DNA of 64,000 bases from Pedobacter cryoconitis (GTDB lineage: Bacteria > Bacteroidota > Bacteroidia > Sphingobacteriales > Sphingobacteriaceae), in contig NZ_JACHCC010000002.1 of the NCBI RefSeq assembly GCF_014207135.1, positions 310,001 to 374,000 of the forward strand. Reading direction: 5' to 3'. Each line of letters opens with the position of its first letter. The stretch's first letter is position 1. The notes beneath the pieces were generated by a model. It worked only from the letters and a program-made list of their open reading frames with translations. It was not told the origin of the DNA and searched no databases. Positions 17,181 to 26,403 of the stretch are shown here, piece after piece. Position numbers and translations under genes: made by a program.

Positions 17181-20100
17181 TTAAAAGTTTAAGGACATAC
17201 CACATATAAATGTCCTGGCCGGTGGAAGTGAGCTAAAATCCTGGATATTAGGATCCAGGCCTTTAGCTCCGCTCAGGACAAAAACATTTTGTGCCCGCAT
17301 ATGGATATTCATTGATTTTGCGCCTATCTTTTTGGCTAGTTTTTCATCAAACTGGTAACCAACGGAAAGATTGTTCAGCCGTAGAAAGGAAGCATCCCGG
17401 TACATACCGTCTGAAATAGAAAAGTTACTATTGCTGATATCGCCTGTTAGCGTAGTCGGTTTTGGGTATAAAGCATGATCACCTGGTGATTTCCAATAAT
17501 TCCCAAATACATCGGCAGGTTGGTTTCCTAAATTACCCAGTAAATTTGCAGCATTGAAATATGGGTTAAAACCTATTTGTTTTGTAAAATCAAAAAAACA
17601 GCTGACATTAAAGTTTTTAAAGCTAAAGGATGTACCAAATCCACCTGAAAATTTAGGGCTCAGATCAAGGATTACATGCCGGTCGTCATGGCCTGTACCG
17701 GTTGGGCCGGTATTGTCCACACCTATCACCCCATCATGGTTATAATCTTCAAATGCGTATTTACCTGTAGCTGGATCTACTCCGATATAATGCAATAGAT
17801 ACAGCGAATTAACCGAATAGCCTACTTTGTAGGTATTGGCGTAAGGCGAAAACTCAATCCCCGGATAACTCGCCAATATATTGGAATTCCTGCCAATATT
17901 AAAGTTGACCGACCAATTCATTTTGTCGGTTTTAATAAGCTTGGCATCTGCGCTGATTTCCAGTCCCTTATTCTCCACCATTGCCGGCCAATTGGCTGTA
18001 ACAGAACTAAATCCGGTATAAACAGGTGTTGTGTATTGAGTGAGTTGGTTGCCACAGCGCTCGCGGTAGAGGGAAGCCTCCAGATTGATTCTGTCTTCCA
18101 AAAGACCAAGACTTAGTGCAAACTCCAATTTCTTGGTCACTTGCCACCTGTAGTTTGGATTTACAGCTAATAAACTGACTAATGGCGAAACACCATTATA
18201 ATTTGGCAGCGTCTTAGCAAGTCCGGGATCTTTTGCCCACTGGGTAAGATATTGATAATCCCCAACAGCATCACTACCAGTAATCCCATAGCTTGACCTG
18301 AGCTTAAGGAAGCTGATCATAGAAGGAAGCCAGCTTTTCATCCAGTTCTCCTGAGATAAGATCCATGCTCCCCCCAGGGACCCAAAATCCCCAAACTGAT
18401 TTCCTGGCCCAAAACGGGACGAACCATCTCTCCTGCCACTAAGATTGACAATGTACTTGTTTTGCAGGTTATAGCTTAGTCGTCCAAATACTCCTGCATA
18501 TTTGTAATAACCCTTATTGTCAAAGGTCAACTTAACAGGAGCCATCGTTACGGATTCAATAAAATCATCGTTATCATATCCAAGCCCAAAAACACCAGAG
18601 GTTTTTGTAACAGTTTTCTGTAAGGATGCCCCTACTAGCGCACTAAGTTCTCCACCCAATAAATTTATTTTATAATCCAGCTTAGGCTCTATGATCCAGT
18701 TAAAATTGTTCGTGCTTCCCGAAAAGGCAGTACCCGTTGGGTTACTTAGGGGATCCATACTAGAAATCGGATTGTAATTTCGATTGAAATTCAAAGTCGT
18801 ATTAAATCCAAAATTGGTAGAAAAAAAGAGGCTCTTCGCCATCTGATAACTTAAAAGCACATTACTGGTAAGCGCATGTGTATCTGAATAGTACCTGCTT
18901 TCTAAAGTTGAAAATGGAAAATAAGAAGTATTATAATCACTCCGGCCCCAGCCGGCAAAGTTCAGGTTTCCGGCAGCATCGTAGATGTCTGGTGCATTTG
19001 GAACTGCAGTTACCGCATTAGGGGTAGTCAGGGTATTCACTGCAGAATAAGAGTACATCACATTGGCCTGTATTTTAAACTTTCTATCTTGTGTGCTATG
19101 CCCAAGACTAAGAGATACAGACGCGACCTGATTGCTTCCGCTATTGGTCAAAATCTCTGCCGATCTGCTATAATTACCACCGATTCTAAAATTAGTTTGC
19201 CCATCTCCCCCCGATAAATTCATAGAAACATCTGTCTTTTTCCCAATGTTTCCCCATAGTTTTTTCTGCCAGTCTGTATAACGAGTAGGATCATATAACA
19301 TTAAATCAGGTGCATTGGTAACGGTAGGCTGGATATTATCATTTTTAAAAGCATCCCTTCTCATTTGCAGGTATTGCTGGGTATTGAGCATGTCATAACC
19401 TTTGGCAACATAATTTAAACCTTGTGCTACATCTACTGAAAAGGCCGTAGGTCCTGGTTTACCTTTTTTTGTGGTAATCAGGATAACTCCATTTGCACCT
19501 CTTGAACCGTATATCGCTGTCGCATCACCATCTTTCAGTATTTCTATGCTTTCAATATCGCTGGTCCTTAAATTAAATAATGGACTCTGTCCCCCCGTTA
19601 CAGAAAACCCATTTTGGACTACTCCCGCCGAACCTTTATTGTAATCAGATCCAACTCCAAGATCCAGGTTATTGAGTGGAACACCATCTATAACGTACAT
19701 TGGATCAGATACGAATTGCGAGCCCATCGTTTTTCTTCCCCGGATCTCTACTTTTACAGGACTGGCCTCGTACCCATTTGTCTGCACTACAGTCATCCCC
19801 GGAACCCGGCCAACGAGAGCTAGTAAAGGGTTCATAACAGGTTGTTTTTCCAGCTCTTTCGAAGTAATAGTTACAATATTCCCTGTAGACAAACGCCTGT
19901 TGGTTGTTCCGTAGGCCATCACCTGGACTTCATCTAATTTAGAAGTACTCAGTTCCAGTTTAATACCCAAAAGGTTGGCACTTGTCTTAATTTCTTTGGT
20001 TACATACCCCATAAATGAAATCTGCAAAATCGCATCTTCGGGAACATCTTTTAATTTGAACTGCCCTAATGCATTGGTCGTAGTACTACGGTTTGTTCCT

Positions 20101-20567
20101 TTAATCGTTATAGTTGCACCGGACAGCAAATTGTTTTCAGCATCTAATACGATCCCAACAACCTCATTGCCAGTAAAAACGGACACTACCCGATCAATAA
20201 GGCCTGGTGCTTTAGCCTGTACAACAATTGATTTTTTTGTAATGGAATAGGTTAAAGGGAGCCCTTTAAAAAGTTCATTTAATGCATATTCTAAGGGAGC
20301 ATTGGTTAATTTAACATCGACTTTAATTTTGTTCAGGTCTTCATTTTTCCAAAAGAAGCTATAACCAGTTTGATGCTCTATGAGCGAGAAAACATCAGTT
20401 AATCTGGCCCTGTTTTGTTTAATATTTACATTTTGTGCATATCCGGTAGCCGATACCTGCATGCAAGCAATGGTTATGATGAAAAAAACGAGTTTCATTA
20501 CCAAAATGGTTTTACGCATCAACCGGCCTGTTATCCAGGGGATTTTTGCATATGAGTATAAATTCAT
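17181..20567 (-). CDS. SusC/RagA TonB-dependent transporter with STN signalling domain
   Basis: A 1128-residue outer-membrane transporter. After a long signal region comes an STN (secretin/TonB N-terminal) domain at about 45-110, a carboxypeptidase-like beta-sandwich at about 135-210, a plug (IRGRKTMGSQFVSDPMYVID, DATAIYGSRGANGVILITTK) and a 22-strand barrel ending in an aromatic strand (CGMSLNF). The STN domain couples ligand uptake to the FecR/sigma pair encoded upstream at 20805-22621. The long N-terminus before the hydrophobic segment is usual for Pedobacter-type SusC, so the ATG at 20567 is kept. The SusD partner follows at once. Confidence 0.93.
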   Translation of the reverse strand: MNLYSYAKIPWITGRLMRKTILVMKLVFFIITIACMQVSATGYAQNVNIKQNRARLTDVFSLIEHQTGYSFFWKNEDLNKIKVDVKLTNAPLEYALNELFKGLPLTYSITKKSIVVQAKAPGLIDRVVSVFTGNEVVGIVLDAENNLLSGATITIKGTNRSTTTNALGQFKLKDVPEDAILQISFMGYVTKEIKTSANLLGIKLELSTSKLDEVQVMAYGTTNRRLSTGNIVTITSKELEKQPVMNPLLALVGRVPGMTVVQTNGYEASPVKVEIRGRKTMGSQFVSDPMYVIDGVPLNNLDLGVGSDYNKGSAGVVQNGFSVTGGQSPLFNLRTSDIESIEILKDGDATAIYGSRGANGVILITTKKGKPGPTAFSVDVAQGLNYVAKGYDMLNTQQYLQMRRDAFKNDNIQPTVTNAPDLMLYDPTRYTDWQKKLWGNIGKKTDVSMNLSGGDGQTNFRIGGNYSRSAEILTNSGSNQVASVSLSLGHSTQDRKFKIQANVMYSYSAVNTLTTPNAVTAVPNAPDIYDAAGNLNFAGWGRSDYNTSYFPFSTLESRYYSDTHALTSNVLLSYQMAKSLFFSTNFGFNTTLNFNRNYNPISSMDPLSNPTGTAFSGSTNNFNWIIEPKLDYKINLLGGELSALVGASLQKTVTKTSGVFGLGYDNDDFIESVTMAPVKLTFDNKGYYKYAGVFGRLSYNLQNKYIVNLSGRRDGSSRFGPGNQFGDFGSLGGAWILSQENWMKSWLPSMISFLKLRSSYGITGSDAVGDYQYLTQWAKDPGLAKTLPNYNGVSPLVSLLAVNPNYRWQVTKKLEFALSLGLLEDRINLEASLYRERCGNQLTQYTTPVYTGFSSVTANWPAMVENKGLEISADAKLIKTDKMNWSVNFNIGRNSNILASYPGIEFSPYANTYKVGYSVNSLYLLHYIGVDPATGKYAFEDYNHDGVIGVDNTGPTGTGHDDRHVILDLSPKFSGGFGTSFSFKNFNVSCFFDFTKQIGFNPYFNAANLLGNLGNQPADVFGNYWKSPGDHALYPKPTTLTGDISNSNFSISDGMYRDASFLRLNNLSVGYQFDEKLAKKIGAKSMNIHMRAQNVFVLSGAKGLDPNIQDFSSLPPARTFICGMSLNF

Positions 20568-20652
20568 ACGTTTGTATTGTTTGGGTTTGGAATGGTTTTC
20601 AAGAATTATTTATCAATCCGATTTTATCGGATCTGGTTGACCCAAACGCAAG

Positions 20653-20683
20653 TCCGGAGAAAAGTGTCGAAGCCTTCTCCGGG
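20653..20683. repeat. Inverted repeat between fecR and susC
   Basis: CCGGAGAA (20654-20661) pairs with TTCTCCGG (20675-20682) around a 13-base loop. It lies in the 237-base gap between the anti-sigma gene and susC. There is no long T-tract after it on the minus strand, so it could be an attenuator, mRNA processing site or weak terminator. The second locus has a different hairpin in the same place. Confidence 0.6.
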
Positions 20684-20804
20684 CCTTTTGCAAAGTCAAC
20701 CTTTGATCTGCCTACCCGCTTTTTTGTAGAGATTTTTTCATTTTGGTTGGTTTGGTTTTTAGGTTATTTAATTAGTTGATTTTCTGATTTAAGCAAAGGC
20801 CCAG

Positions 20805-21917
20805 TTAAGGGGTTACTATAATTGTTCTTCCCTCCAGTCTAAAATGCACTTTACCAAGTTCAAGTACCTTCAGTACTTCGGAAAGGCTATAACTTCTTTC
20901 AATTTTTCCAAAAAATTGCTCGTTATTAACAGCACCTTCGTACACAACCTCTACATTATACCATCTGGATATTTGCCGCATTAAGGTTTTAATGTCGGTG
21001 TGGTCAAATTTAAACAGGCCCTCTTTCCATGCCACCACATTTGCCGCGTCAACATTAATTATACTGAGCTGATGATCCGGACTTAAAACAGATTGCTGGT
21101 TTGGTTTAAGAATAATCCCATTTACGTTAACACGACCTTCAAGGAGAGTGGTTTTAACATCCGGTTCATCAGTATAAGCGTTGATATTAAAATGAGTTCC
21201 CAATACTTCAACAACCTGACCGCTCGTGACAACCCTGAATGGTGATTCTTTATGATGAGTAATTTCAAAATAAGCCTCTCCATTTAATTCAACACGTCTT
21301 TCTTTCGTTGAAAAGGTTACAGGGTATCTTAAACTTGTTAAAGCATTTAGAAATACTTTCGAGCTGTCTGGTAGAATCACCTGCCATTGGCCACCACGAG
21401 GTACTTCTAAAGTATTATATTTTTGTATGCTTTTACCGGAACTTGTTCCTGTTAAATGGTAAATGAGTTGACCATTTGCATCTTTACTGATTCTCACGCC
21501 AGCCTGTGCAGCCACATCACCGTTAGTAGCATCGGTGAGGCTTATTTTGCGCCCGTCGGCCAAGGTAAGCACTGCTTTATTTTGGCCTGGCTTAACATCA
21601 TTTTTAACGACCTGCGATTCAATTTCATTTCTATGACTAAAATGAAATAATGCAACTGTTACAGAAATTAATAATATCACAGCAGCAGCAGCAGCTATCC
21701 TGAAATTAAAGCTTACTTTTTTCAGCGTGTGTCCAATACGCCGATCAACATTTAGCCACATGCTTAGTTTTATACTTTGATAATCTAAATCAACAGGAGC
21801 ACGCTGCTGGATTTCAGATTGATTCACAAACCAGTTTTCGACAAGACGCATTTCCTCCTTTGATGCGCTGCCTTCGTTATATTTCCTGATTAATTCTTCT
21901 GCTTGTTCCTCGTTCAT
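20805..21917 (-). CDS. FecR family anti-sigma factor
   Basis: A 370-residue inner-membrane protein. The cytoplasmic N-terminal part (EEQAEELIRKYNEGSASKEE) binds the sigma factor; one membrane helix lies near residues 73-92; the periplasmic FecR domain follows (LEVPRGGQWQVILPDSSKVF, VELNGEAYFEITH, FRVVTSGQVVEVLGTHFNI), and the C-terminal DUF4974-type segment (FKFDHTDIKTLMRQISRWYN) contacts the SusC STN domain. It holds the sigma factor encoded 110 bases upstream until SusC senses ligand. The order sigma, FecR, SusC is the classical cell-surface signalling arrangement. The length is normal. Confidence 0.94.
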   Translation of the reverse strand: MNEEQAEELIRKYNEGSASKEEMRLVENWFVNQSEIQQRAPVDLDYQSIKLSMWLNVDRRIGHTLKKVSFNFRIAAAAAVILLISVTVALFHFSHRNEIESQVVKNDVKPGQNKAVLTLADGRKISLTDATNGDVAAQAGVRISKDANGQLIYHLTGTSSGKSIQKYNTLEVPRGGQWQVILPDSSKVFLNALTSLRYPVTFSTKERRVELNGEAYFEITHHKESPFRVVTSGQVVEVLGTHFNINAYTDEPDVKTTLLEGRVNVNGIILKPNQQSVLSPDHQLSIINVDAANVVAWKEGLFKFDHTDIKTLMRQISRWYNVEVVYEGAVNNEQFFGKIERSYSLSEVLKVLELGKVHFRLEGRTIIVTP

Positions 21918-22027
21918 TACAACTTATCAGTTTATCCTGATTTATAAGTAATAGCCATGAAATGTGCTCAGGGGGTAGGCCCAATTAAACAAATTTTGCA
22001 ACAAACTGATATTCAGACAGATTATTT

Positions 22028-22621
22028 TTAATCTCTTTTCGAAAGTTCAAGAATAATAAGTCCTAAAGGTGCGTAAATGGACAGTTTTGCCCGCAGGACT
22101 TTGAGTGCATTATTGATTTGTTTTTTTACAGTTTGATCTGAGAGTCCAAGTTTTTTGGCGATTTCAGCATGTGAAAGATTATCTTTACGACTCAATTCAA
22201 AGATAACCTTCATTTTTGCAGGCAAGTTATCAATCTCCCTTTGCACTATAATTTTCAGTTCACGCTCATCGATATCTTGCATGGTTTCCAAGCTTACATC
22301 TGAGGCGTATTTGGCCAAAGAAGTGACATGGTCATTTTTTAGCTTATTTCGCTGAATAAATTTCAATACACGGTTTCTGCCAGCGATATAAAGATAGCCA
22401 GATAGGTTATTGTTCTCCTGAATCAACTCTGGCTTATCCCAAAACCCAACAAATAAATCCTGAACAAGGTCTTTTGAGGCTTCTTCATCTCTGATCATTT
22501 GATTTATCTTATAAAAGATCAGCATCGCATATCTATTATAGATCTCCGAAAATGCTGCGTGGTCCTTATTTTTTAAAAGGATGACCAATTCGGAATCCGT
22601 AAATTCAGAATACATTTTCAT
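22028..22621 (-). CDS. ECF-type RNA polymerase sigma-70 factor
   Basis: A 197-residue cytoplasmic sigma factor. Region 2 lies at about 20-90 (EIYNRYAMLIFYKINQMIRD, ASKDLVQDLFVGFWDK) and region 4 at about 130-185, where LSHAEIAKKLGLSDQTVKKQ is the -35-binding helix-turn-helix. It belongs to the Bacteroidota FecI-like group that pairs with FecR. It heads the minus-strand locus 22621-4745 and probably directs transcription of the susC operon when FecR releases it. The start ATG at 22621 is preceded by an AT-rich leader. Confidence 0.94.
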   Translation of the reverse strand: MKMYSEFTDSELVILLKNKDHAAFSEIYNRYAMLIFYKINQMIRDEEASKDLVQDLFVGFWDKPELIQENNNLSGYLYIAGRNRVLKFIQRNKLKNDHVTSLAKYASDVSLETMQDIDERELKIIVQREIDNLPAKMKVIFELSRKDNLSHAEIAKKLGLSDQTVKKQINNALKVLRAKLSIYAPLGLIILELSKRD

Positions 22622-23048
22622 AAAACCTTAATTGAACGTTTTTCAGCAATTTTCTAAAGAAATAAAAACAAATTAATTAACAATTAGACCCTGGCACTAT
22701 TTATTAATACGATATTACTATAAAAACTGCTAACAAACCTACATATTGATAAAAAAAACCTGCATCAAAGCGATATTTAACTCATTGAATACTGATAACA
22801 AACACTCTGAAAGAATCTTTGACCAATTTGAAATATCTAATCTTCAAAACATAGGCAATGTTCCCCCACTCTCCTTCATGGTACCGGCAAGCACAGCGAA
22901 CTAACCATATTTAAAAGATTAAGAAATACATTCGGAATCACCAAAATGCCCCAAAACAGATCTGATATAAAAAACATTTAAGAGAATGCAAGAATAAATA
23001 GGTATTATTCTCTAGTTTTAGTCCGGCATAATAATTTAATAAAAAACT
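22622..23048. other. Divergent intergenic region between sigma gene and DUF4142 gene
   Basis: About 430 bases, AT-rich, with no protein-like frame or RNA gene that I recognise. It must hold the promoters of the sigma gene (minus) and the DUF4142 lipoprotein gene (plus). No clear TAnnTTTG box is seen close to either start. Confidence 0.4.
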
Positions 23049-23756
23049 ATGAACACACTCCGTCTAATTGCAGCTTCCGCCCTCTTATCCTGCCTGATAT
23101 ATTCTTGTTCGACTTCCAGAAATTCATCACCTGAGAAGAAAAAGAAACGCAATAAAATAACCACCCTTACTCCTGGCATTGAAAATCCAAGTCAATCTGT
23201 GATTAATGCAAGTGGCGACGGGCTGTCGACGGGAATTAATCAGCCAAGGGGTAATGGATCAAGACAAAATGCAACAAACATTGCAAGTGATGCAATTGAA
23301 AGAGCGAATGGACTAATTAAAGACAAACAGCAAATACTCGAAACACCTACAGATACAGAACTGATCAATCGAATGATAACAGCACAGCTAATGGAAATTA
23401 GTGTGAGTAGCAATGTCCGTCGAACAACCACGAATGCCAAAATTACGGATTACGCTAACCTCATTATTGGGAATCATAAAGAGATATACAAAGAACTGAC
23501 AAATCTTTCGTCACAAAAAAACATAGTAATTGATGCAGAAATACCGGGAAAAAGCGCTAATAAAACTGATTTAGATTTTGTTAAAACGATGATAGAAAGC
23601 AATCGTAACCTTATCACGCTTTATACCTTTGCCAGTAATAATGCTAAAACCCCTGAACTAAGAACATTTGCACTAAAGCAATTACCATTATTGAAAACGC
23701 ACCTGGAAGCAGCTCAGGAACTAACTAAAGAAGTAAAAACGAATTCCAACCAGTAA
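23049..23756 (+). CDS. DUF4142-type lipoprotein
   Basis: A 235-residue exported protein; the signal ends in LIYSC (Cys20). A basic, low-complexity linker (KKKKRNK, then Asn/Ser/Gly-rich) runs to about residue 85. The rest is a ferritin-like four-helix domain of the DUF4142 family: ELINRMITAQLMEISVSSNV, ITDYANLIIGNHKEIYKEL, DLDFVKTMIESNRNLITLYT and LPLLKTHLEAAQELTKEV. The His and Glu positions expected in this family are partly present. The family occurs in the periplasm and is often stress-related, but has no proven reaction. It is a single gene converging on the GH16 gene. Confidence 0.8.
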   Translation: MNTLRLIAASALLSCLIYSCSTSRNSSPEKKKKRNKITTLTPGIENPSQSVINASGDGLSTGINQPRGNGSRQNATNIASDAIERANGLIKDKQQILETPTDTELINRMITAQLMEISVSSNVRRTTTNAKITDYANLIIGNHKEIYKELTNLSSQKNIVIDAEIPGKSANKTDLDFVKTMIESNRNLITLYTFASNNAKTPELRTFALKQLPLLKTHLEAAQELTKEVKTNSNQ

Positions 23757-23767
23757 TTCTATAGTTT

Positions 23768-24613
23768 TTACGAATGAATAAGCGGGTAGTATTTCACCCA
23801 GTCTATTTCCATTTCTACTGGTAGTGTTTTTGGATCTATAGTGCCAACCCATGAACCTCCTAATTGCATATCAAGTAATAGGTAATGCTTTACATCAGCA
23901 AATGGAAATTGATTAATTGGCGTCCTTAAATAAGCAAAGGACCTTTTATTGTTCACATAAAAAACAACACTGTCCTGATATTTTTCAACTGCAAACGTAT
24001 TAAATTCATTTTCATTGAAAGTAACATGTGCGAAACGTTGCGGAACATTTGGGTTGCCATTGGCTAGTGTGTAAGCTGTATGTATTGTCTGATAAACAGC
24101 CTTGTCGTAATTCAGATGTTCCATCATATCGATCTCACCGCCTGAAGGATACGTACCCGTTGATTGTACCATCCATAAAGCTGGCCATGCTCCTTTCCCA
24201 GAGCTAAATTTTGCTCTGATCTCGATACGGCCAAGATCAAAGTCAACCTTACCTTTTGTAGATATTCCTCCTGTTAAATATGGTCTCGGGTCACGCTTCA
24301 AATCTGGATTTACGAAGCCACGTAAAACAAGTTTACCATCACGTATGGCGTAACACTCACTTCTATCACTCATATGTTTATCCCAATCCGAGGTTCCGCC
24401 TGAAATTTTTGACCATTTGGAAGTATCAAAGCTACCTGTTTGATTAAAATCCTCTACCCAGGCTGGATGTTCAGAAATTTTCAATGAGTTAATTACAGTC
24501 AATCGCTTTCCACCTGATAAATTTGTAACCGGACGCTTCCAGCAAGCAGTAAGGGCAGGCAACAGGAGTAGCATAACTAAAAACGGCCTCTGTCTTAAAG
24601 TGATTGACTTCAT
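23768..24613 (-). CDS. Glycoside hydrolase family 16 lipoprotein
   Basis: Secreted beta-glucanase-type enzyme. The frame is open from 24646, but the ATG at 24613 gives a clean signal peptide with lipobox LTAC (Cys23), so I choose it. The GH16 catalytic motif EIDMME is at residues 160-165 of this start (Glu160 nucleophile, Glu165 acid/base), preceded by GAWPALWMVQ and followed by HTAY, then the WKYY-like end strand (IDWVKYYPL). The jelly-roll length of about 280 residues is normal. GH16 acts on beta-1,3/1,4-glucans, agars or carrageenans; the exact substrate is not decidable. No SusCD adjoins it. Confidence 0.9.
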   Translation of the reverse strand: MKSITLRQRPFLVMLLLLPALTACWKRPVTNLSGGKRLTVINSLKISEHPAWVEDFNQTGSFDTSKWSKISGGTSDWDKHMSDRSECYAIRDGKLVLRGFVNPDLKRDPRPYLTGGISTKGKVDFDLGRIEIRAKFSSGKGAWPALWMVQSTGTYPSGGEIDMMEHLNYDKAVYQTIHTAYTLANGNPNVPQRFAHVTFNENEFNTFAVEKYQDSVVFYVNNKRSFAYLRTPINQFPFADVKHYLLLDMQLGGSWVGTIDPKTLPVEMEIDWVKYYPLIHS

Positions 24614-24716
24614 AATTATTAAGATTATTTTCTGCAAAATATTCATAAAAATAATAGTCGCGTTTTTTTTTCATGCGCAAACGATTGAGCTGTCACCTAA
24701 GAAACTTCAATGCCAT

Positions 24717-25523
24717 TTAAACTCGGGGATAGTAAAAATGAGACCTAAAATTTTTTTCCTGCAAAAAAACAGATGGAGTTACCTGCATATACTGTTTGAA
24801 TTCTTTTATGAAATGATTCTGATCGAAATAACTATTGTCTAAAGCGACAGTAAGGTATTTTTTGTTACCAGTTAACAACAAGGGCTTTATCGTTGCATGG
24901 AATCGCGATAATTGCTGAAACTGCTTGGGTGCAATACCTGTTTGTTCTATAAACTTTCTGCGAAAATGTCTGTAGCTGATATTTAAATATTTAGAAAAAC
25001 GCGCTGATACTATATCACCCTCACTTTTGTATAATTCATTAATGACATGATCCCACAAAGGATTTATGTTGTTGTTCATCGCCAGTCTATTAGTCAGGAA
25101 CTTTTCCAGTATGCAAATTTTATCCGACAATGGAACGCAGTTACTTATTTTTTCAAATACTTCTTTACCCTGATGGCCCCAGATATTTTGCATATTGATA
25201 AAGTGTCCGTTTAATTCGGCCAAAGGAATGTCAGTAAAATGCCTGAACATCCCCGCCCTGAACCGAACAGCGACAAAACCTACATTCTGGGATGGTAGAA
25301 TAGCTGAAGATGTTAACGAGGAGAAGAAAAGAACATCTGGGGATAATTTCCCCTTATGATCGATGACAAACGGATCTTTATGATGGATGAAAAGTTCAAT
25401 GCCAGTAGCTGGAGGAATAACAGGCATATAAACTTCGTTTTGCTCTCCATTGTTATCCCAACTCCAATACCTATCGATATAAGGCTTAAGTTCTGTAGAC
25501 GGAGAAAAAAAAGAAATATTCAT
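24717..25523 (-). CDS. AraC family transcriptional regulator
   Basis: A 268-residue cytoplasmic regulator. The N-terminal domain (ELKPYIDRYWSWDNNGEQ, PPATGIELFIHH) is the cupin-like sensor common in Bacteroidota AraC proteins, and residues about 165-260 hold the two AraC helix-turn-helices (SARFSKYLNISYRHFRRKFI, then the second near SYFDQNHFIKEFKQYMQVTP). No partner is clear; the GH16 gene lies downstream on the same strand with a 103-base gap, so control of GH16 is possible but unproven. The ligand is unknown. Confidence 0.88.
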   Translation of the reverse strand: MNISFFSPSTELKPYIDRYWSWDNNGEQNEVYMPVIPPATGIELFIHHKDPFVIDHKGKLSPDVLFFSSLTSSAILPSQNVGFVAVRFRAGMFRHFTDIPLAELNGHFINMQNIWGHQGKEVFEKISNCVPLSDKICILEKFLTNRLAMNNNINPLWDHVINELYKSEGDIVSARFSKYLNISYRHFRRKFIEQTGIAPKQFQQLSRFHATIKPLLLTGNKKYLTVALDNSYFDQNHFIKEFKQYMQVTPSVFLQEKNFRSHFYYPRV

Positions 25524-25704
25524 AAATTCCGATTCTATCTGCTGTTTCTTGCTACCAAATCTTAGTAACCGACAGGGTTAAGTATTCTTCAAATTTATAG
25601 AAATAATTTTTAAGCGAGAGCTGCAATGTCCCCTTTTTACTATCATAGATATTTAACTATATCCAATTTTGCTACAGTAATTAAACAATTTAAAAAAGCA
25701 ATTC

Positions 25705-26079
25705 ATGGAAACTAATCTAACATTAGAAAAAGAATTCATAATCTCTCAGAAGACATTCTTCGAAGCATTACTTAATAAAAATGCCTCATTTATGAATGAG
25801 AATCTTCATGAAGATTTTATTTTCACCAGCCCCCGGGCAGTAATCTTGAATAAAGAGGGCTTTATTCAAAACTTTTGCTTTAATCCAAATCTTACCTTCG
25901 AGGTTTTTCAGTCATCAGATGAAAATGCGATCATTATTGATAGTACTTCAATTCTTTATTGCCTGGTACAAGTAAAAATTAGTGAGCAGACAGAATTTTG
26001 GGAAAGGATAACATTTGCTTTGATCAAAAAGGATGACAAATGGCTAACATTAACCATGACAGCAACATTTGTACCCTAA
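25705..26079 (+). CDS. NTF2-like (DUF4440/SnoaL) protein
   Basis: A 124-residue protein with the NTF2-like arrangement: a first helix (ISQKTFFEALLNKNASFM), the ENLHEDFIFTSPRAVILNKEGF strand pair typical of DUF4440, and the ending ITFALIKKDDKWLTLTMTAT as the last two strands. Members bind small molecules or have no known activity. It has no signal peptide, so it is cytoplasmic. It is divergent from the AraC gene at 25523, which may control it. The gene is followed by the large palindrome near 26160. Confidence 0.72.
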   Translation: METNLTLEKEFIISQKTFFEALLNKNASFMNENLHEDFIFTSPRAVILNKEGFIQNFCFNPNLTFEVFQSSDENAIIIDSTSILYCLVQVKISEQTEFWERITFALIKKDDKWLTLTMTATFVP

Positions 26080-26155
26080 CAATGATAGCTTCTATTTAAC
26101 AATTCCACTATAAAACAACTGGCCCAAGTCATAGTTCTAGTCGGTTTCTATTTTA

Positions 26156-26243
26156 TGTTGAACTGGGTTTGAAGAGAGGTTGAACAGGGGTTGAACTGCC
26201 TAGACCTAGATCAACCCCTGTTCAAACTCAGTTCAAACCCACT
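26156..26243. repeat. Large imperfect palindrome with GTTGAAC-type repeats (REP-like)
   Basis: The core stem TTGAACAGGGGTTGA (about 26180-26194) pairs perfectly with TCAACCCCTGTTCAA (26211-26225) around a 16-base loop. The arms extend outwards imperfectly with GGGTTTGAA/GTTGAAC words on the left and TTCAAAC/GTTCAAACCC on the right. There is no T-tract and no protein-like frame. It lies in the 324-base gap between the NTF2-like and GNAT genes; the rest of that gap is plain AT-rich sequence. It resembles a REP/BIME-type mobile palindrome. Confidence 0.75.
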
Positions 26244-26370
26244 AAAACAGAGATTAGAAACTAAACTTGGTTACAATTAAGTTCATTCTGTCCTATACAA
26301 CATCAAGATTAATATTTTCTAATAAATTAAAAATCACCGGGTTTAAGACAGACCTTCTAATGATTTTATT

Positions 26371-26378
26371 TACATTTG
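26371..26378 (+). promoter_or_regulatory. Candidate -7 box for the GNAT-LuxR operon
   Basis: TACATTTG fits the Bacteroidota -7 consensus TAnnTTTG and lies 25 bases before the ATG at 26404. No good TTTG -33 element is seen at the usual spacing, so this is a tentative call. Confidence 0.4.
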
Positions 26379-26403
26379 ATAGCACAATATTGATTAATTC
26401 TTA

